Shown in pieces: positions 9,654 through 18,071 of a stretch of DNA of 28,128 nucleotides (positions within the stretch are counted from its first letter, which is position 1; the number at the start of each line of letters is the position of its first letter). This DNA is from Gemmatimonadales bacterium (lineage in GTDB: Bacteria; Gemmatimonadota; Gemmatimonadetes; Gemmatimonadales; GWC2-71-9), in assembly GCA_041390145.1 (NCBI GenBank), contig JAWKQM010000020.1, forward strand, positions 1 to 28,128, written 5' to 3'. The translations under genes were made by a program, and so were the position numbers. The notes under the pieces were generated by a model. That model was not told where the DNA came from and made no database searches. It saw only the letters and a list, made by a program, of their open reading frames with translations.

Positions 9654-10049
9654 TCACTCGGTGAGCTCGATGAGGATGCCGGCGGTGGACTTGGGGTGAA
9701 GGAAGGCAATCCGGCAGCCGCCCGCACCCGTCCGCGGCGTCTCGTCGACCAGGCGGTAGCCGGCCGCACGAGCCTGGCGCAGGGCGATATCGAGGTCGGG
9801 TACGCGATAGCAGACGTGGTGGATGCCGGGACCGCGGCGCGCGATGAATTTTGCGATAGGGGATTCGGCGTCCCGCGCCTCGAGCAGTTCGACCTCCGAC
9901 TCGCCGAAGGGCAGCGAGACGATGGTGGCGCCGTCGGCGACCTCGGGCGGGTGAGGCGCCACGCCGAGGACGTCGCGATAGAATTGCAGGGCCTCGTCGA
10001 GGTTTTCGACCGCGATCCCGATATGGGCGATGCGAGGGGCATCCGGCAC
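9654..10049 (-). CDS. mce: Methylmalonyl-CoA epimerase
   Basis: A vicinal-oxygen-chelate fold enzyme of 131 residues that interconverts (R)- and (S)-methylmalonyl-CoA in propionate, odd-chain fatty acid and branched amino acid metabolism. Visible are the metal-site strand IAHIGIAVENLDEAL (His9), GVAPHPPEV, a central GPGIHHVCYRVPDLD with the second metal His, and the C-terminal FLHPKSTAGILIELTE, whose last Glu is the usual metal ligand. Length and motif order are typical. Start GTG at 10049, with GGAG about five bases upstream. It lies alone on the minus strand between a lipoprotein gene (convergent, 21 bases apart) and trxA (divergent). Confidence 0.9.
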   Translation of the reverse strand: MPDAPRIAHIGIAVENLDEALQFYRDVLGVAPHPPEVADGATIVSLPFGESEVELLEARDAESPIAKFIARRGPGIHHVCYRVPDLDIALRQARAAGYRLVDETPRTGAGGCRIAFLHPKSTAGILIELTE

Positions 10050-10068
10050 GGAGACTCCGGCGTGGCAG

Positions 10069-10089
10069 GTTAGTTGGACTCAACTTAAC
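10069..10089. promoter_or_regulatory. Imperfect dyad in the mce / trxA divergent spacer
   Basis: The spacer between the divergent starts of mce and trxA contains GTTAGTTG-GACT-CAACTTAAC. The inner arms AGTTG and CAACT pair exactly; with a one-base bulge the symmetry extends to eight bases each side. It is AT-richer than its surroundings. It could be an operator or part of overlapping promoters; no good -35/-10 pair is evident. Confidence 0.25.
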
Positions 10090-10140
10090 TCCGGGGTGCG
10101 CGACCGCGCATCCCGCCGTACTCTGAGAGGGTGGACGCAC

Positions 10141-10473
10141 ATGGGGCAGAACACGATTGACGTAACCGAGAGCACCTTCGCCTCCGAAGTGGAACAGCAC
10201 AAGGGACTGGTGCTGGTGGATTTCTGGGCCGCCTGGTGCGGACCGTGCCAGGTCATTGCGCCGTCGCTGGAGCAGCTCGCCGTGGAGTACACCGGCAAGG
10301 TCCGGATCACCAAGCTGGATGTCGATGCGAACCAGCGGGTGGCGGCACGGTTCAACATCCGGTCGATTCCGGCGCTGCTCTTCTTCAAGGACGGAAAGCA
10401 TGTGGACACCGTGATCGGCGCGGTGCCCAAGCCGGCCATTGCATCGAAGATTCAGCACCACCTCGCGGCGTAG
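10141..10473 (+). CDS. trxA: Thioredoxin
   Basis: A 110-residue disulfide reductase with the complete thioredoxin fold: VLVDFWAAWCGPC with redox cysteines 33 and 36, KLDVDANQRVAARFNIRSIPALLFFKDG carrying the cis-Pro that packs against the active site, and a normal C-terminal helix. No signal peptide, so cytoplasmic. The open frame extends upstream to 10030, but ATG at 10141 with GAGGG upstream gives the normal family start (MGQNTIDVTESTF). First gene of the long plus-strand array. Two GC-rich hairpins follow its stop. Confidence 0.97.
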   Translation: MGQNTIDVTESTFASEVEQHKGLVLVDFWAAWCGPCQVIAPSLEQLAVEYTGKVRITKLDVDANQRVAARFNIRSIPALLFFKDGKHVDTVIGAVPKPAIASKIQHHLAA

Positions 10474-10509
10474 GGCGCCGCGTCCCGGGCCGCCCAGCCG
10501 GGCGGCCCG
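10464..10509 (+). terminator. Tandem GC-rich hairpins after trxA, no U-tail
   Basis: Two hairpins lie side by side across the trxA stop: CGCGGCG (10464-10470) with CGCCGCG (10476-10482), and a 10-bp stem, 10486-10495 with 10500-10509, closed by AGCC. Neither is followed by a T-run, so they are not classical intrinsic terminators; they might attenuate transcription or protect the 3' end of trxA mRNA, making trxA more abundant than the genes below it. Confidence 0.35.
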
Positions 10510-10524
10510 TCCCGCCGAGGGTCT

Positions 10525-11541
10525 ATGCGCGTCAGCGGTACCCGTCTGCTTCACTCCGCCATCCGGCTGAGCGACGTCGCGTTTCCGGCGTCGGACACTC
10601 TGCTTGCGCGCACCCGGCTCATCTATCTCCATCTCGACAACCTCCTCTCCTTTGCCAAGCGCGACCGCGACGGGAAGGTGGACGCCTACTTCCTCGGGTA
10701 TCTCCCCGACGAGCTGATCCTCCTGTTCTTCCGGGAGGGGGAGTTGGTGACGGCCACCGGCATCGGTGCCGGCCAGCGTTCGGTGCTCCCCATCGCCGAA
10801 GCGGTGCGCCGCCTCAAGGCCGATCCGGAGCGGGCCGAGGCGGCCTATTGTGCGGCCCCGCTGGCCCAGCTGGAGTGGATGTACCAGGCGTGTGCCGCGC
10901 CAGCGGAGCCGTGGGTCGTCGATTCGAAGCATCCCGAGCTGATTTTTCCCCGCGTGGTCGAAGAGTCGCTGACCGGTGGCCTCGAAATCATCTCGAATGG
11001 CCGGGTCAACTACCTGCAGTTCGATCGGGGGAAGTTTACCGGCGGATATTTCTATGCGCGGCCCGAGTCAATGCCGCTGCCGGCCTATATCGAGGGGATC
11101 TTCCAGCCCGACGCCGAGGGGATCCGGCCCGCGCTCTCCGTCTGCGGAGTGCCGCCAACAGCCGGGCTCCCGGCGCAGGCGCTGCCGTCACAAGTGCGTA
11201 TGTACCGGGAACTCTTCACCCGAATTTCTGCGGCCCTGGAGGCGGAGCTCCCCGGTGACGGCCTGCGCCGGGTGGATCGGGTCACGGAACGCCTGCTGCC
11301 CGGCCACGCGGCACTCGCGCATCTCCTCCCGTCCAACGGCGGGGATCCCTCGATGGTGGCCACTCCCGCCAGTGACCTGACCGCGGATCTGGCCGCCTGG
11401 ACCGGGGCGCTCCTGACCGAGGTCGAGGTCGTCTCTCCCGGGTCGGGGCCGCAGATCCTCCAGCAGACGACGCGGGAACAGCGCCATCTCCTGCAGGCGG
11501 CGGGCTTTTATTCGCATTTTCCCTGGAGCCTCACCTGGTAA
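10525..11541 (+). CDS. Protein of unknown function with two DUF4388-like segments
   Basis: I do not recognise this 338-residue protein with certainty. It has no signal peptide or membrane segment. Two stretches (about 53-82, AYFLGYLPDELILLFFREGELV, and about 148-178, LTGGLEIISNGRVNYLQF... with RGKFTGGYF) each look like the 'Gxlel..ggr...l.f..Gxlv.a' hairpin of DUF4388/PATAN domains, which occur in regulatory proteins of deep-branching bacteria; this is a visual match only. The rest is mixed helical. ATG at 10525 is preceded by GAGGG at good spacing. The stop (TAA, 11539-11541) overlaps the proposed rsmI start region, so the two are probably coupled. Confidence 0.6.
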   Translation: MRVSGTRLLHSAIRLSDVAFPASDTLLARTRLIYLHLDNLLSFAKRDRDGKVDAYFLGYLPDELILLFFREGELVTATGIGAGQRSVLPIAEAVRRLKADPERAEAAYCAAPLAQLEWMYQACAAPAEPWVVDSKHPELIFPRVVEESLTGGLEIISNGRVNYLQFDRGKFTGGYFYARPESMPLPAYIEGIFQPDAEGIRPALSVCGVPPTAGLPAQALPSQVRMYRELFTRISAALEAELPGDGLRRVDRVTERLLPGHAALAHLLPSNGGDPSMVATPASDLTADLAAWTGALLTEVEVVSPGSGPQILQQTTREQRHLLQAAGFYSHFPWSLTW

Positions 11542-12374
11542 TTCCCGGAACGCTCTACGTTGTGGCTACCCCCCTCGGACACCTCGGAGACCTGACCACC
11601 CGCGCCATCGACATCCTGCGGGCGGTCGACGTGGTCGCCGCCGAGGACACCCGGCGGAGCCGCACGCTGCTGCAGCATATCGGCGCGACACCGAGGTTGA
11701 TCAGCGTGCACGCCCATACCGAGGCGAGCCACGTGGCTCCCATCCTCGCCCTGCTCGAGGCGGGTCAGGCGGTCGCGCTCGTCACCGACGCCGGCACTCC
11801 CGGAATCAGCGACCCGGGTGCCAGGCTGGTGGCCGGGGTGCGCGCTGCGGGTCGGCCGGTCGTCCCCATTCCCGGACCGTCCGCGGTCGCCACCGCGCTC
11901 TCCGCGGCGGGACTGCCGGCGGACCGGTATCTCTTCCTGGGGTTTCCGGCCCGGAAGGGTCGGGAGCGGCGCGAGGAGCTGGCGCGCGCCGCGGCCGAAC
12001 CGTGGACCGTCGTGTTCTACGAGGCGCCACCCCGGCTGGTGGCGCTGTTGCGCGACCTCGCGGAGCTCTGCGGAGCGGAGCGGCGGGCGGTGGTCGCCCG
12101 GGAACTGACCAAGCTCCACGAGGAATTCCGCGAAGGCACCCTCGCGGAGCTGGCGGCGTGGTATGCGTCGCACCCGCCGAAGGGCGAAATCACCCTGGTC
12201 CTCGCCGGCGCCCTGACCGGACCGGAGTCCGCGCCCGACCTGGAGGCCATCCGGGTCGACGCCGCGGCGCTCCTGGCCGAGGGGCTGAGTCGGAAGGATG
12301 TGGTCCGCCGATTGACGGAATCGAGCGGGCTCGGCCGTAATGAAGTGTATCGCCTGGTCATGGAGCTCCCGTGA
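11535..12374 (+). CDS. rsmI: 16S rRNA (cytidine-1402-2'-O)-methyltransferase, non-canonical start
   Basis: RsmI 2'-O-methylates C1402 in the decoding centre of 16S rRNA using SAM. The tetrapyrrole-methylase fold is clear: PGTLYVVATPLGHLGDLTTRA, VVAAEDTRRSRTLL, the SAM site TDAGTPGISDPG, PIPGPSAVATALSAAGLP, FLGFPARKGRER, FYEAPPRL, ARELTKLHEEF, GEITLVLAG. The first canonical start is GTG at 11562, which would cut off the conserved first strand PGTLYV. In-frame candidates that keep it are CTG 11535 (GGAG six bases upstream) and ATT 11541 (overlapping the previous stop as TAATT, where TAATG would be expected). I chose CTG because of the SD spacing; it gives 279 residues. The C-terminal helical domain (DVVRRLTESSGLGRNEVYRLV) is intact. 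Confidence 0.92.
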   Translation: MVIPGTLYVVATPLGHLGDLTTRAIDILRAVDVVAAEDTRRSRTLLQHIGATPRLISVHAHTEASHVAPILALLEAGQAVALVTDAGTPGISDPGARLVAGVRAAGRPVVPIPGPSAVATALSAAGLPADRYLFLGFPARKGRERREELARAAAEPWTVVFYEAPPRLVALLRDLAELCGAERRAVVARELTKLHEEFREGTLAELAAWYASHPPKGEITLVLAGALTGPESAPDLEAIRVDAAALLAEGLSRKDVVRRLTESSGLGRNEVYRLVMELP

Positions 12375-13066
12375 AATCGTTCAGGCTCCCGCAGCGGAGC
12401 CTTCGCCTGCTGATATTCGCCCTGTGCTCCCTGTCCGGGGCCGCCACGCTCGGCGCCCAGGAGGAGTCGGGCATTGTCATCGGTCGGCTCCATTACGACG
12501 GCGGCGGCGACTGGTACGCGAACCCCTCGAGCCTGCCCAACCTGCTCGCGGCGGTGCGGGCCCGCACCGACCTGCAGACCGCCGCGCGGGAACGGGTGGT
12601 CACCCTCTCCTCACCGACGCTCTGGGACGTGCCGTACCTCTACATGACGGGGCACGGCAACGTGCGCTTCAGCGACGAGGATCTCGTCACCCTCCGGCGG
12701 TATCTGTTGCAGGGGGGCTTCCTCCACGCCGACGACAATTACGGCATGGACGAGTCGTTCCGGCGTGAGATCGCTCGCCTCTTTCCCGACCGTCCGCTGG
12801 AAGAGGTGCCGCTCGACCATCCGATATACAACCTCGTATACCAGTTCCCGCGCGGTGTGCCCAAGATCCACGAGCACGACGGAAAGCCAGCACAGGGGTT
12901 CGGCATCTTTCTCGACGGCCGGCTGGCGGTCTTCTACACCTACCAGTCTGACTTGGGCGATGGATGGGAAGACCCCGACGTCCACAAGGATGATCCGGCC
13001 GTCCGGGAGTCCGCGCTTCGCATGGGCGTGAATCTCGTGGCCTACGCCGTGGGGACGGGGCAGTGA
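12371..13066 (+). CDS. Exported DUF4159-domain protein
   Basis: 231 residues with an N-terminal Sec-type signal (basic start, hydrophobic 12-27, AQ-like cleavage near residue 30), then a single domain. The features match DUF4159: GRLHYDGGGDWYANPSSLPNLL, then PYLYMTGHGNVRFSDEDLVTLRRYLLQGGFLHADDN (89-123) and DHPIYNLVYQFP. DUF4159 has a glutamine-amidotransferase-like fold and usually occurs with MoxR/DUF58/Bat-type envelope clusters; its biochemical role is unknown. No GATase Cys is at the nucleophile position: the segment reads GGFLHADD. GTG start overlaps the rsmI stop (GTGA). Transcribed and probably coupled with the DUF4175 gene. Confidence 0.85.
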   Translation: MKSFRLPQRSLRLLIFALCSLSGAATLGAQEESGIVIGRLHYDGGGDWYANPSSLPNLLAAVRARTDLQTAARERVVTLSSPTLWDVPYLYMTGHGNVRFSDEDLVTLRRYLLQGGFLHADDNYGMDESFRREIARLFPDRPLEEVPLDHPIYNLVYQFPRGVPKIHEHDGKPAQGFGIFLDGRLAVFYTYQSDLGDGWEDPDVHKDDPAVRESALRMGVNLVAYAVGTGQ

Positions 13067-16000
13067 TTCGCGATGCGACCCGGGCCGCGCTCGAACGACT
13101 CGTCGCCCCCCTCGCCCGGCGGGCGATGACCGGCGGCGGGGCGCTCGTGCTCGGTGCGGTGCTCCTCGTGCTGGGAGCGGCAGCCTGGCTGGCACGGCTC
13201 GGCGTGGTCGAGTCGCTCTGGTGGGTGCCGACCGCCTGGTTCGCTGCGGTCACGGTGGCGGTCGCGGTGGCGTACCTCCTGGTCCGACGCGCGCAGGAGC
13301 TTCGCGTGCCCGCGCTGGCCCGGCGCCTGGAATTTGAGGGTGGGTGGCGGCTTGGCGCGCTGACGGGCATGCTCGCCGACGCGGCCGATGGGGGCAGCGC
13401 GGATCTCCACCTTGCCGCCGACAACGCTGCGGCGTCGGACCTCGACTCCCGTGGCCCCATCGCGCTGGCTCCCCTGACCGCGCGGATCCGGCAATCCAAC
13501 CGGGTGGCGCTGATCGCCCTGGTGCTCGGGGTGGTGGGGCTGGTCGGGGCGGGGCCTGGGCGCGCCCCGGTGCGCATGCTCTGGCACCCGGCGAATGCCC
13601 TGGCCCTCGCCACGGGCGCGGTGCGGGTCGACGCCTCCGAACTGGCGGTCAATCGCGGCGAGGAGGTCGCGCTTCGGTTGCGGGCCCCCGGACGCCGCTC
13701 CGCCACGCTTTGGAGTCGCGCGCCAGGGGAAACGTGGCAAGCCGAGGAGGTGGCACTCGACTCACTCGGTGAAGCGACGATCAGTTCCGGCCCACTGACC
13801 GCCGATCTCTTCGTCCGCGCGACCAGCGGTGGGCGCACCTCCGACACGCTGCATGTGACGGTGCGGATGCCGGCCTTTCTCGGGTCGGTGACCGTGACCG
13901 CGCAGTATCCCCGGTACCTCGGCCTCGAGGACGAGTCGCTCACCTTCGGCCCCGATTCGATTGTCCTTCCCGAGGGGACGAGGCTGGTGGTGGAGGGCGA
14001 GGCCACGGCGCCGCTCACCACAGCGGAACTGGTGGGCCCCCGGGCGGCGGTCTCGCTCGACGTTGCCGGCGGCCGGTTCAGCGGGCGCACGGTTCCGCTG
14101 GCATCGGGCGCCTATCGGCTGGCCCTGACGACCGAGAGCGGTACCCCGCTCGCGGGCAATGACGGCGCGCTTCAACTGTTGATCGCGCCGGACAGCGCGC
14201 CGGCCGTCAACATCCCGGTGCCCGGGGCGGACACCCTTGCTCCACTCGGACTTCGGGTGCCGATGGTCGTCGATGCGCGCGATGACCACGGCGTGACCTC
14301 GCTCGCCATCGTGAGCCGACGGATCAGCCGGTTCGGGACGGAAGATCCGGAACGACGGGACCTGATCCCGGTGCCGGAGGGTGCGCCCGACCGTCTCATC
14401 GTCCCCTATCTGTTCGATCTCGAGGGCCGGTCGCTGCTGCCCGGCGACACCGTGCGCTACTACGCGATCGCCGTCGACAACGCGCCGAGTGGACGGACGG
14501 GGCGGTCGCGCGAGTATGTGCTTCGTCTGCCGACCATGGCGGAAGTACGTGCCGCGGAACGTGCGGCCACCGAATCGGTCGGGGCGCAACTCGATTCCCT
14601 GGCGGCGGCCAGCAAGCAACTGCAGCGGCAGACCGAAGACCTCTCGCGCGAGGCGTCGCGCTCGACCTCGGAGCAATCGGGCCGCCGTGAGGCGGCTCCG
14701 ATGTCGTTCGAAGAGGCGAAGCGGGCCGAGGCCGTGGCGCGCCAACAGGAAGCGCTGGTCCGCCAGGCCGAGGAGACGCGGGCAGCCATCGAGGACCTCC
14801 AGCGCGCCGCGGCGGAGACCGGGACCCAGGATCCCGAGTTCCAGCGCCGGATGCAGGAGATCGCCGAGCAGCTCGACCGGGCGCTGACCCCGGAAATGCG
14901 CCAACAGCTCGAGGAGTTGCGGCAGGCGCTGAGCCAGCTGGATGCGGCCCGGTCGCGGCAGGCGCTTGAGGACCTGGCCGAGGCGCAGCGCCAACTCAAG
15001 GAAGCGCTGGAGCGGAGCCAGAAACTGTTCGAGCGCGCCGCCATGGAAGGGGAGATGGCGAACCTGGAGGCCGAGGCGCGCGACCTTGAGCAGGAACAGA
15101 GTCGCTGGAATGACGCAGTGGACCAGGCCGACGCGGCACGGAGCGCCGAGCAGGAGGAGGCGCTGGCGGAGCGCGCCGATTCGCTCGCGTCCGCGCTCAT
15201 GAAGGCGGCACAGAACCTGGACCAGATGCAGCAGGGCGAGCAGGCGGACCGGATGGAGGCGTCGGCAGACGCGGCGACCGAGGCGGCGCAGCAGATGGAC
15301 CAGGCTGCCGCCTCGGCGAAGGAGGGGAAGCCGCAGGCCGCCAGGCAGCAGGGGAAGCAGGCTGAGCAGAAGCTGCAGTCGCTTGGCAAGACGCTGGAAG
15401 AGCAGCGAAAGGATGTGCAGGGTGAGTGGAAGGCGGAGGTGGTGGCCGCGATCGACCAGATGATGGCTGAGACCAGCCGGCTGGCCGACCGGCAACTCGC
15501 CATCACCGAGGCGCTGCGAAATGGTGAGTCTCCGTCCACCTTCAGGGCCCAGCAGGCCGCGGTGGAGGAGGGGGTTGAGAAGTTGACGGAGCAGTACAAA
15601 GAGGTGTCGGGGGAAAATGCGCTGGTGCCCCCCCAGATCGGGGCGACGCTGGAAGCCGCCAGGCGGCAGATGCAGGCGGCGCTCGACGCACTGTCGACGG
15701 CAGTACCCGGCCAGCGTGACGCCACCGGGCGCGCGGGGGAGGCGGTCGACGCCCTCAACGCCGCGGCCTACCAGATGTCTCGCGCGCGGGGTGACGTCTC
15801 GGGGTCCGGCTCCGGCTCCGGGCTTGCCGAGGCGATGGCGCGAATGAAGCAGATGGCGCAGCAGCAGGGACAGCTGAGCCAGCAGGGCGCCCAGATGCTG
15901 CCGATGGTGGGGAACGGGTCGATGCAGGAGCAGATTCGGCAGCTTTCCGAGCAGCAGCGGGCACTCGCCGAGCAGTTGGAGCGACTCCGCGCGGAGACAC

Positions 16001-16350
16001 AATCCGAAGGGGCAGGGGAACTCGCGGGAGAGGCGCGCGACCTGGCGCGCCAGCTGGAAGCCGGACGACTCGACAAGCGGACCGTGGAGCGGCAGGAACG
16101 ACTCTTCCGCCGCATGCTGGACGCCGGGCGGACGCTGCAGGGCGAGGAGCAGGACGACCAGAAGGAGCGGCAGAGCACCACCGGCAGCCAGGACGAGGTC
16201 CGACTGCCCCCGGCACTGCGAACCCAGTTGGAAGACGACGGCGGGCGGGTGCGTTTGCCGACCTGGGAGCAGCTCCAGGGGCTCTCGCCGGAGGACCGGC
16301 GCATGGTCCTCGAGTACTTCAGGCGCCTGACCGAGCGACCGGCACCGTGA
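13063..16350 (+). CDS. DUF4175-family membrane-anchored coiled-coil protein
   Basis: 1095 residues. The N-terminus has two membrane helices (about 24-44 and 55-75), a short loop and a third (about 148-165). A large exported region of beta-rich domains follows (about 175-490), with repeats of 'LPEGTRLVVEGEA'-like character typical of DUF4175. The C-terminal half (about 490-1030) is almost all Glu/Gln/Ala/Arg heptad-like sequence, a long coiled coil, interrupted by a flexible GSGSGSG linker near residue 911, ending in RLPTWEQLQGLSPEDRRMVLEYFRR. Function is unknown; domain order suggests a periplasm-spanning structural or sensing protein. GTG start overlaps the DUF4159 stop (GTGA). Codon composition is like its neighbours. 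Confidence 0.82.
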   Translation: MIRDATRAALERLVAPLARRAMTGGGALVLGAVLLVLGAAAWLARLGVVESLWWVPTAWFAAVTVAVAVAYLLVRRAQELRVPALARRLEFEGGWRLGALTGMLADAADGGSADLHLAADNAAASDLDSRGPIALAPLTARIRQSNRVALIALVLGVVGLVGAGPGRAPVRMLWHPANALALATGAVRVDASELAVNRGEEVALRLRAPGRRSATLWSRAPGETWQAEEVALDSLGEATISSGPLTADLFVRATSGGRTSDTLHVTVRMPAFLGSVTVTAQYPRYLGLEDESLTFGPDSIVLPEGTRLVVEGEATAPLTTAELVGPRAAVSLDVAGGRFSGRTVPLASGAYRLALTTESGTPLAGNDGALQLLIAPDSAPAVNIPVPGADTLAPLGLRVPMVVDARDDHGVTSLAIVSRRISRFGTEDPERRDLIPVPEGAPDRLIVPYLFDLEGRSLLPGDTVRYYAIAVDNAPSGRTGRSREYVLRLPTMAEVRAAERAATESVGAQLDSLAAASKQLQRQTEDLSREASRSTSEQSGRREAAPMSFEEAKRAEAVARQQEALVRQAEETRAAIEDLQRAAAETGTQDPEFQRRMQEIAEQLDRALTPEMRQQLEELRQALSQLDAARSRQALEDLAEAQRQLKEALERSQKLFERAAMEGEMANLEAEARDLEQEQSRWNDAVDQADAARSAEQEEALAERADSLASALMKAAQNLDQMQQGEQADRMEASADAATEAAQQMDQAAASAKEGKPQAARQQGKQAEQKLQSLGKTLEEQRKDVQGEWKAEVVAAIDQMMAETSRLADRQLAITEALRNGESPSTFRAQQAAVEEGVEKLTEQYKEVSGENALVPPQIGATLEAARRQMQAALDALSTAVPGQRDATGRAGEAVDALNAAAYQMSRARGDVSGSGSGSGLAEAMARMKQMAQQQGQLSQQGAQMLPMVGNGSMQEQIRQLSEQQRALAEQLERLRAETQSEGAGELAGEARDLARQLEAGRLDKRTVERQERLFRRMLDAGRTLQGEEQDDQKERQSTTGSQDEVRLPPALRTQLEDDGGRVRLPTWEQLQGLSPEDRRMVLEYFRRLTERPAP

Positions 16351-18071
16351 AGCGCGCACTCCTGGTGTTGCTCCTTTTGGTCGGGATGTCGGGGCAGGCA
16401 GCCGGGCAGACCGAGGCGATGACGCGTGCCTACGAGCTGGAGCGACGCAGCGACTTCGCGGCGGCGGCCACCGCCTACGCGCAGATCCTGCGGCAGTATC
16501 CCGACAACCTTTCCGCGCTCCTCGGGCTCGAGCGCTCCCTCGTGCCGTTGCGCCGGGAAGCGGAGCTGGCGTTGCCTGCGGAAGCGTTGCTGGCGAGCAA
16601 CCCGGCGATCACGGCCGCCTATTCCATTGCGATGCGCGGCTGGGCCGCAGCCAACCGTCCCGACAGCGTGGCGAGCGTGGCGCGGCGATGGGCATCGATG
16701 GAGCCGGGGAGCGAGGTGCCCTATCGGGAATGGGGGAACACCCTGCTCAGCCAGCGGGACGGGAACGGCGCCCGCCGGGCGTACCTGACGGGGCGCGAGC
16801 AGCTGGGCGATCCGGCGGCCCTGGCAGGCGAGATCGCGTTGCTCGCGGCGGCGCAGAACAACTGGGAGGAAGCGGCGCGGGAGTGGGCACTCGCCATGGA
16901 CCGGTATCCCGGGTACCGCCTTACCGCGCGCAACGCCTTGCTCCGGGCACCACAGGCCGAACAGGAGCGGATCCTCCGGCAGCTCGCCAAGGGCACGCCC
17001 GCCGCACGGCGCCTGGGAGCGGAACTCACCATCCAATGGGGGCAACCCGCCGCGGCGTACGCGCAACTGATGAGCAGCCTGCCGGAAGGGCAGCCGCAGA
17101 CGGTCGATGCGTTACGGCAGTTTCTCGACGCGGCCCGCGGAGTCGGGGGCCCCGAGGCGGCGACGGTGCGCGGCCAGGCCCTCGAGCAGCTCGCCGACCG
17201 GACCAGCGGCAGCGGCGCCTCGCGACTCCGACTCGAGGCCGCCCGGTCCTACGCCGACGGCGGGGACGCTCCATCCGCACGGCGGATGCTCGGCACCCTC
17301 GCCAGCGACGGCAGCACACCGCCCGACATGGCCGCCAGTGCGGCCGCTACCCTCGTGACGGTGCTCGTGCGGGAAGGGCAGGTGGATGAGGCGCAGCGGC
17401 AGCTCGACAACCTGCGGCAGAATCTCGGCGAGGAGAACGCGGAGCGACTTACGCTCCAGGTGGCCGAGGGGTGGATCCAGCAGGGCAACCTCGAGCGCGC
17501 GGAGGCGGTCCTGGCCAGCGACAGCACCGTCGAGGCGCTGGCGGTGAGCGGCCGCATTCGCCTCTATCGAGGCGACCTGGCCGGCGCATCTACCGCGCTA
17601 CGCTCGGCAGGCCCCTTTGCGGGCACGCGGGAGGAAGCGACGGCGCGCACCGCCTTGCTCACGCTCATCCAGCCGATCGAGGCGGACTCGCTGCCGGCGC
17701 TCGGCTCGGCACTCTTCACCCTGGCCCGCGGCGATTCCGCCGCGGCAGTGGCGGAGCTGCTGCAGGTCGCGGATGGACTTCCGCCGGCGGCGGGTGGCGC
17801 CGAGCTCCGCCTCCTCGCCGGCCGCATCGAGTTGGCTCGGGGTCGGACCGACGACGCGGAGCGCCTGCTCCGGAGCGCCGCCGACTCCTCGGCTCCAGCG
17901 ACCGCGCCAGCCGCCGAACTAGTCTTGGCGCGCCTGTTCCTTTCGCTCGACCGGCGCGACGAGGCGGTGGCACTGCTCGAACACCTGATCCTGACCTATC
18001 CCGGCAGCGCAGCCGTGCCGCAGGCACGCAGGGTCCTCGACGCCGCCCGCGGCGGCATCCCGGAGAGTTGA
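16347..18071 (+). CDS. Exported TPR-repeat protein
   Basis: 574 residues: a Sec signal peptide (KRALLVLLLLVGMSGQAAGQ, cleavage near residue 21), then helical tetratricopeptide-like repeats throughout. Recognisable units include FAAAATAYAQILRQYPDNLSALLG (37-60), DEAQRQLDNLRQNLGEENAERL, NLERAEAVLAS, and DEAVALLEHLILTYPGSAAVPQARRVL near the C-terminus. TPR arrays bind partner proteins, so a periplasmic assembly or scaffold role within the neighbouring envelope cluster is a reasonable inference; no enzyme domain is visible. GTG start overlaps the DUF4175 stop (GTGA); its own stop overlaps the next ATG (TGATG). Confidence 0.8.
   Translation: MKRALLVLLLLVGMSGQAAGQTEAMTRAYELERRSDFAAAATAYAQILRQYPDNLSALLGLERSLVPLRREAELALPAEALLASNPAITAAYSIAMRGWAAANRPDSVASVARRWASMEPGSEVPYREWGNTLLSQRDGNGARRAYLTGREQLGDPAALAGEIALLAAAQNNWEEAAREWALAMDRYPGYRLTARNALLRAPQAEQERILRQLAKGTPAARRLGAELTIQWGQPAAAYAQLMSSLPEGQPQTVDALRQFLDAARGVGGPEAATVRGQALEQLADRTSGSGASRLRLEAARSYADGGDAPSARRMLGTLASDGSTPPDMAASAAATLVTVLVREGQVDEAQRQLDNLRQNLGEENAERLTLQVAEGWIQQGNLERAEAVLASDSTVEALAVSGRIRLYRGDLAGASTALRSAGPFAGTREEATARTALLTLIQPIEADSLPALGSALFTLARGDSAAAVAELLQVADGLPPAAGGAELRLLAGRIELARGRTDDAERLLRSAADSSAPATAPAAELVLARLFLSLDRRDEAVALLEHLILTYPGSAAVPQARRVLDAARGGIPES

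Noticed and set aside
10030..10140. N-terminal extension of thioredoxin
   Set aside because: The extra residues are not conserved and run into the mce start; ATG 10141 has a good SD and normal family start.
9577..10932. 451-residue minus-strand frame
   Set aside because: Runs over trxA and mce in other frames; no domain pattern, Arg/Gly-rich shadow.
13762..16359. 865-residue open frame on the minus strand
   Set aside because: Antisense to the DUF4175 gene; Leu/Arg-rich composition is the mirror of its Gln/Ala/Glu coiled coil, with no recognisable domain.
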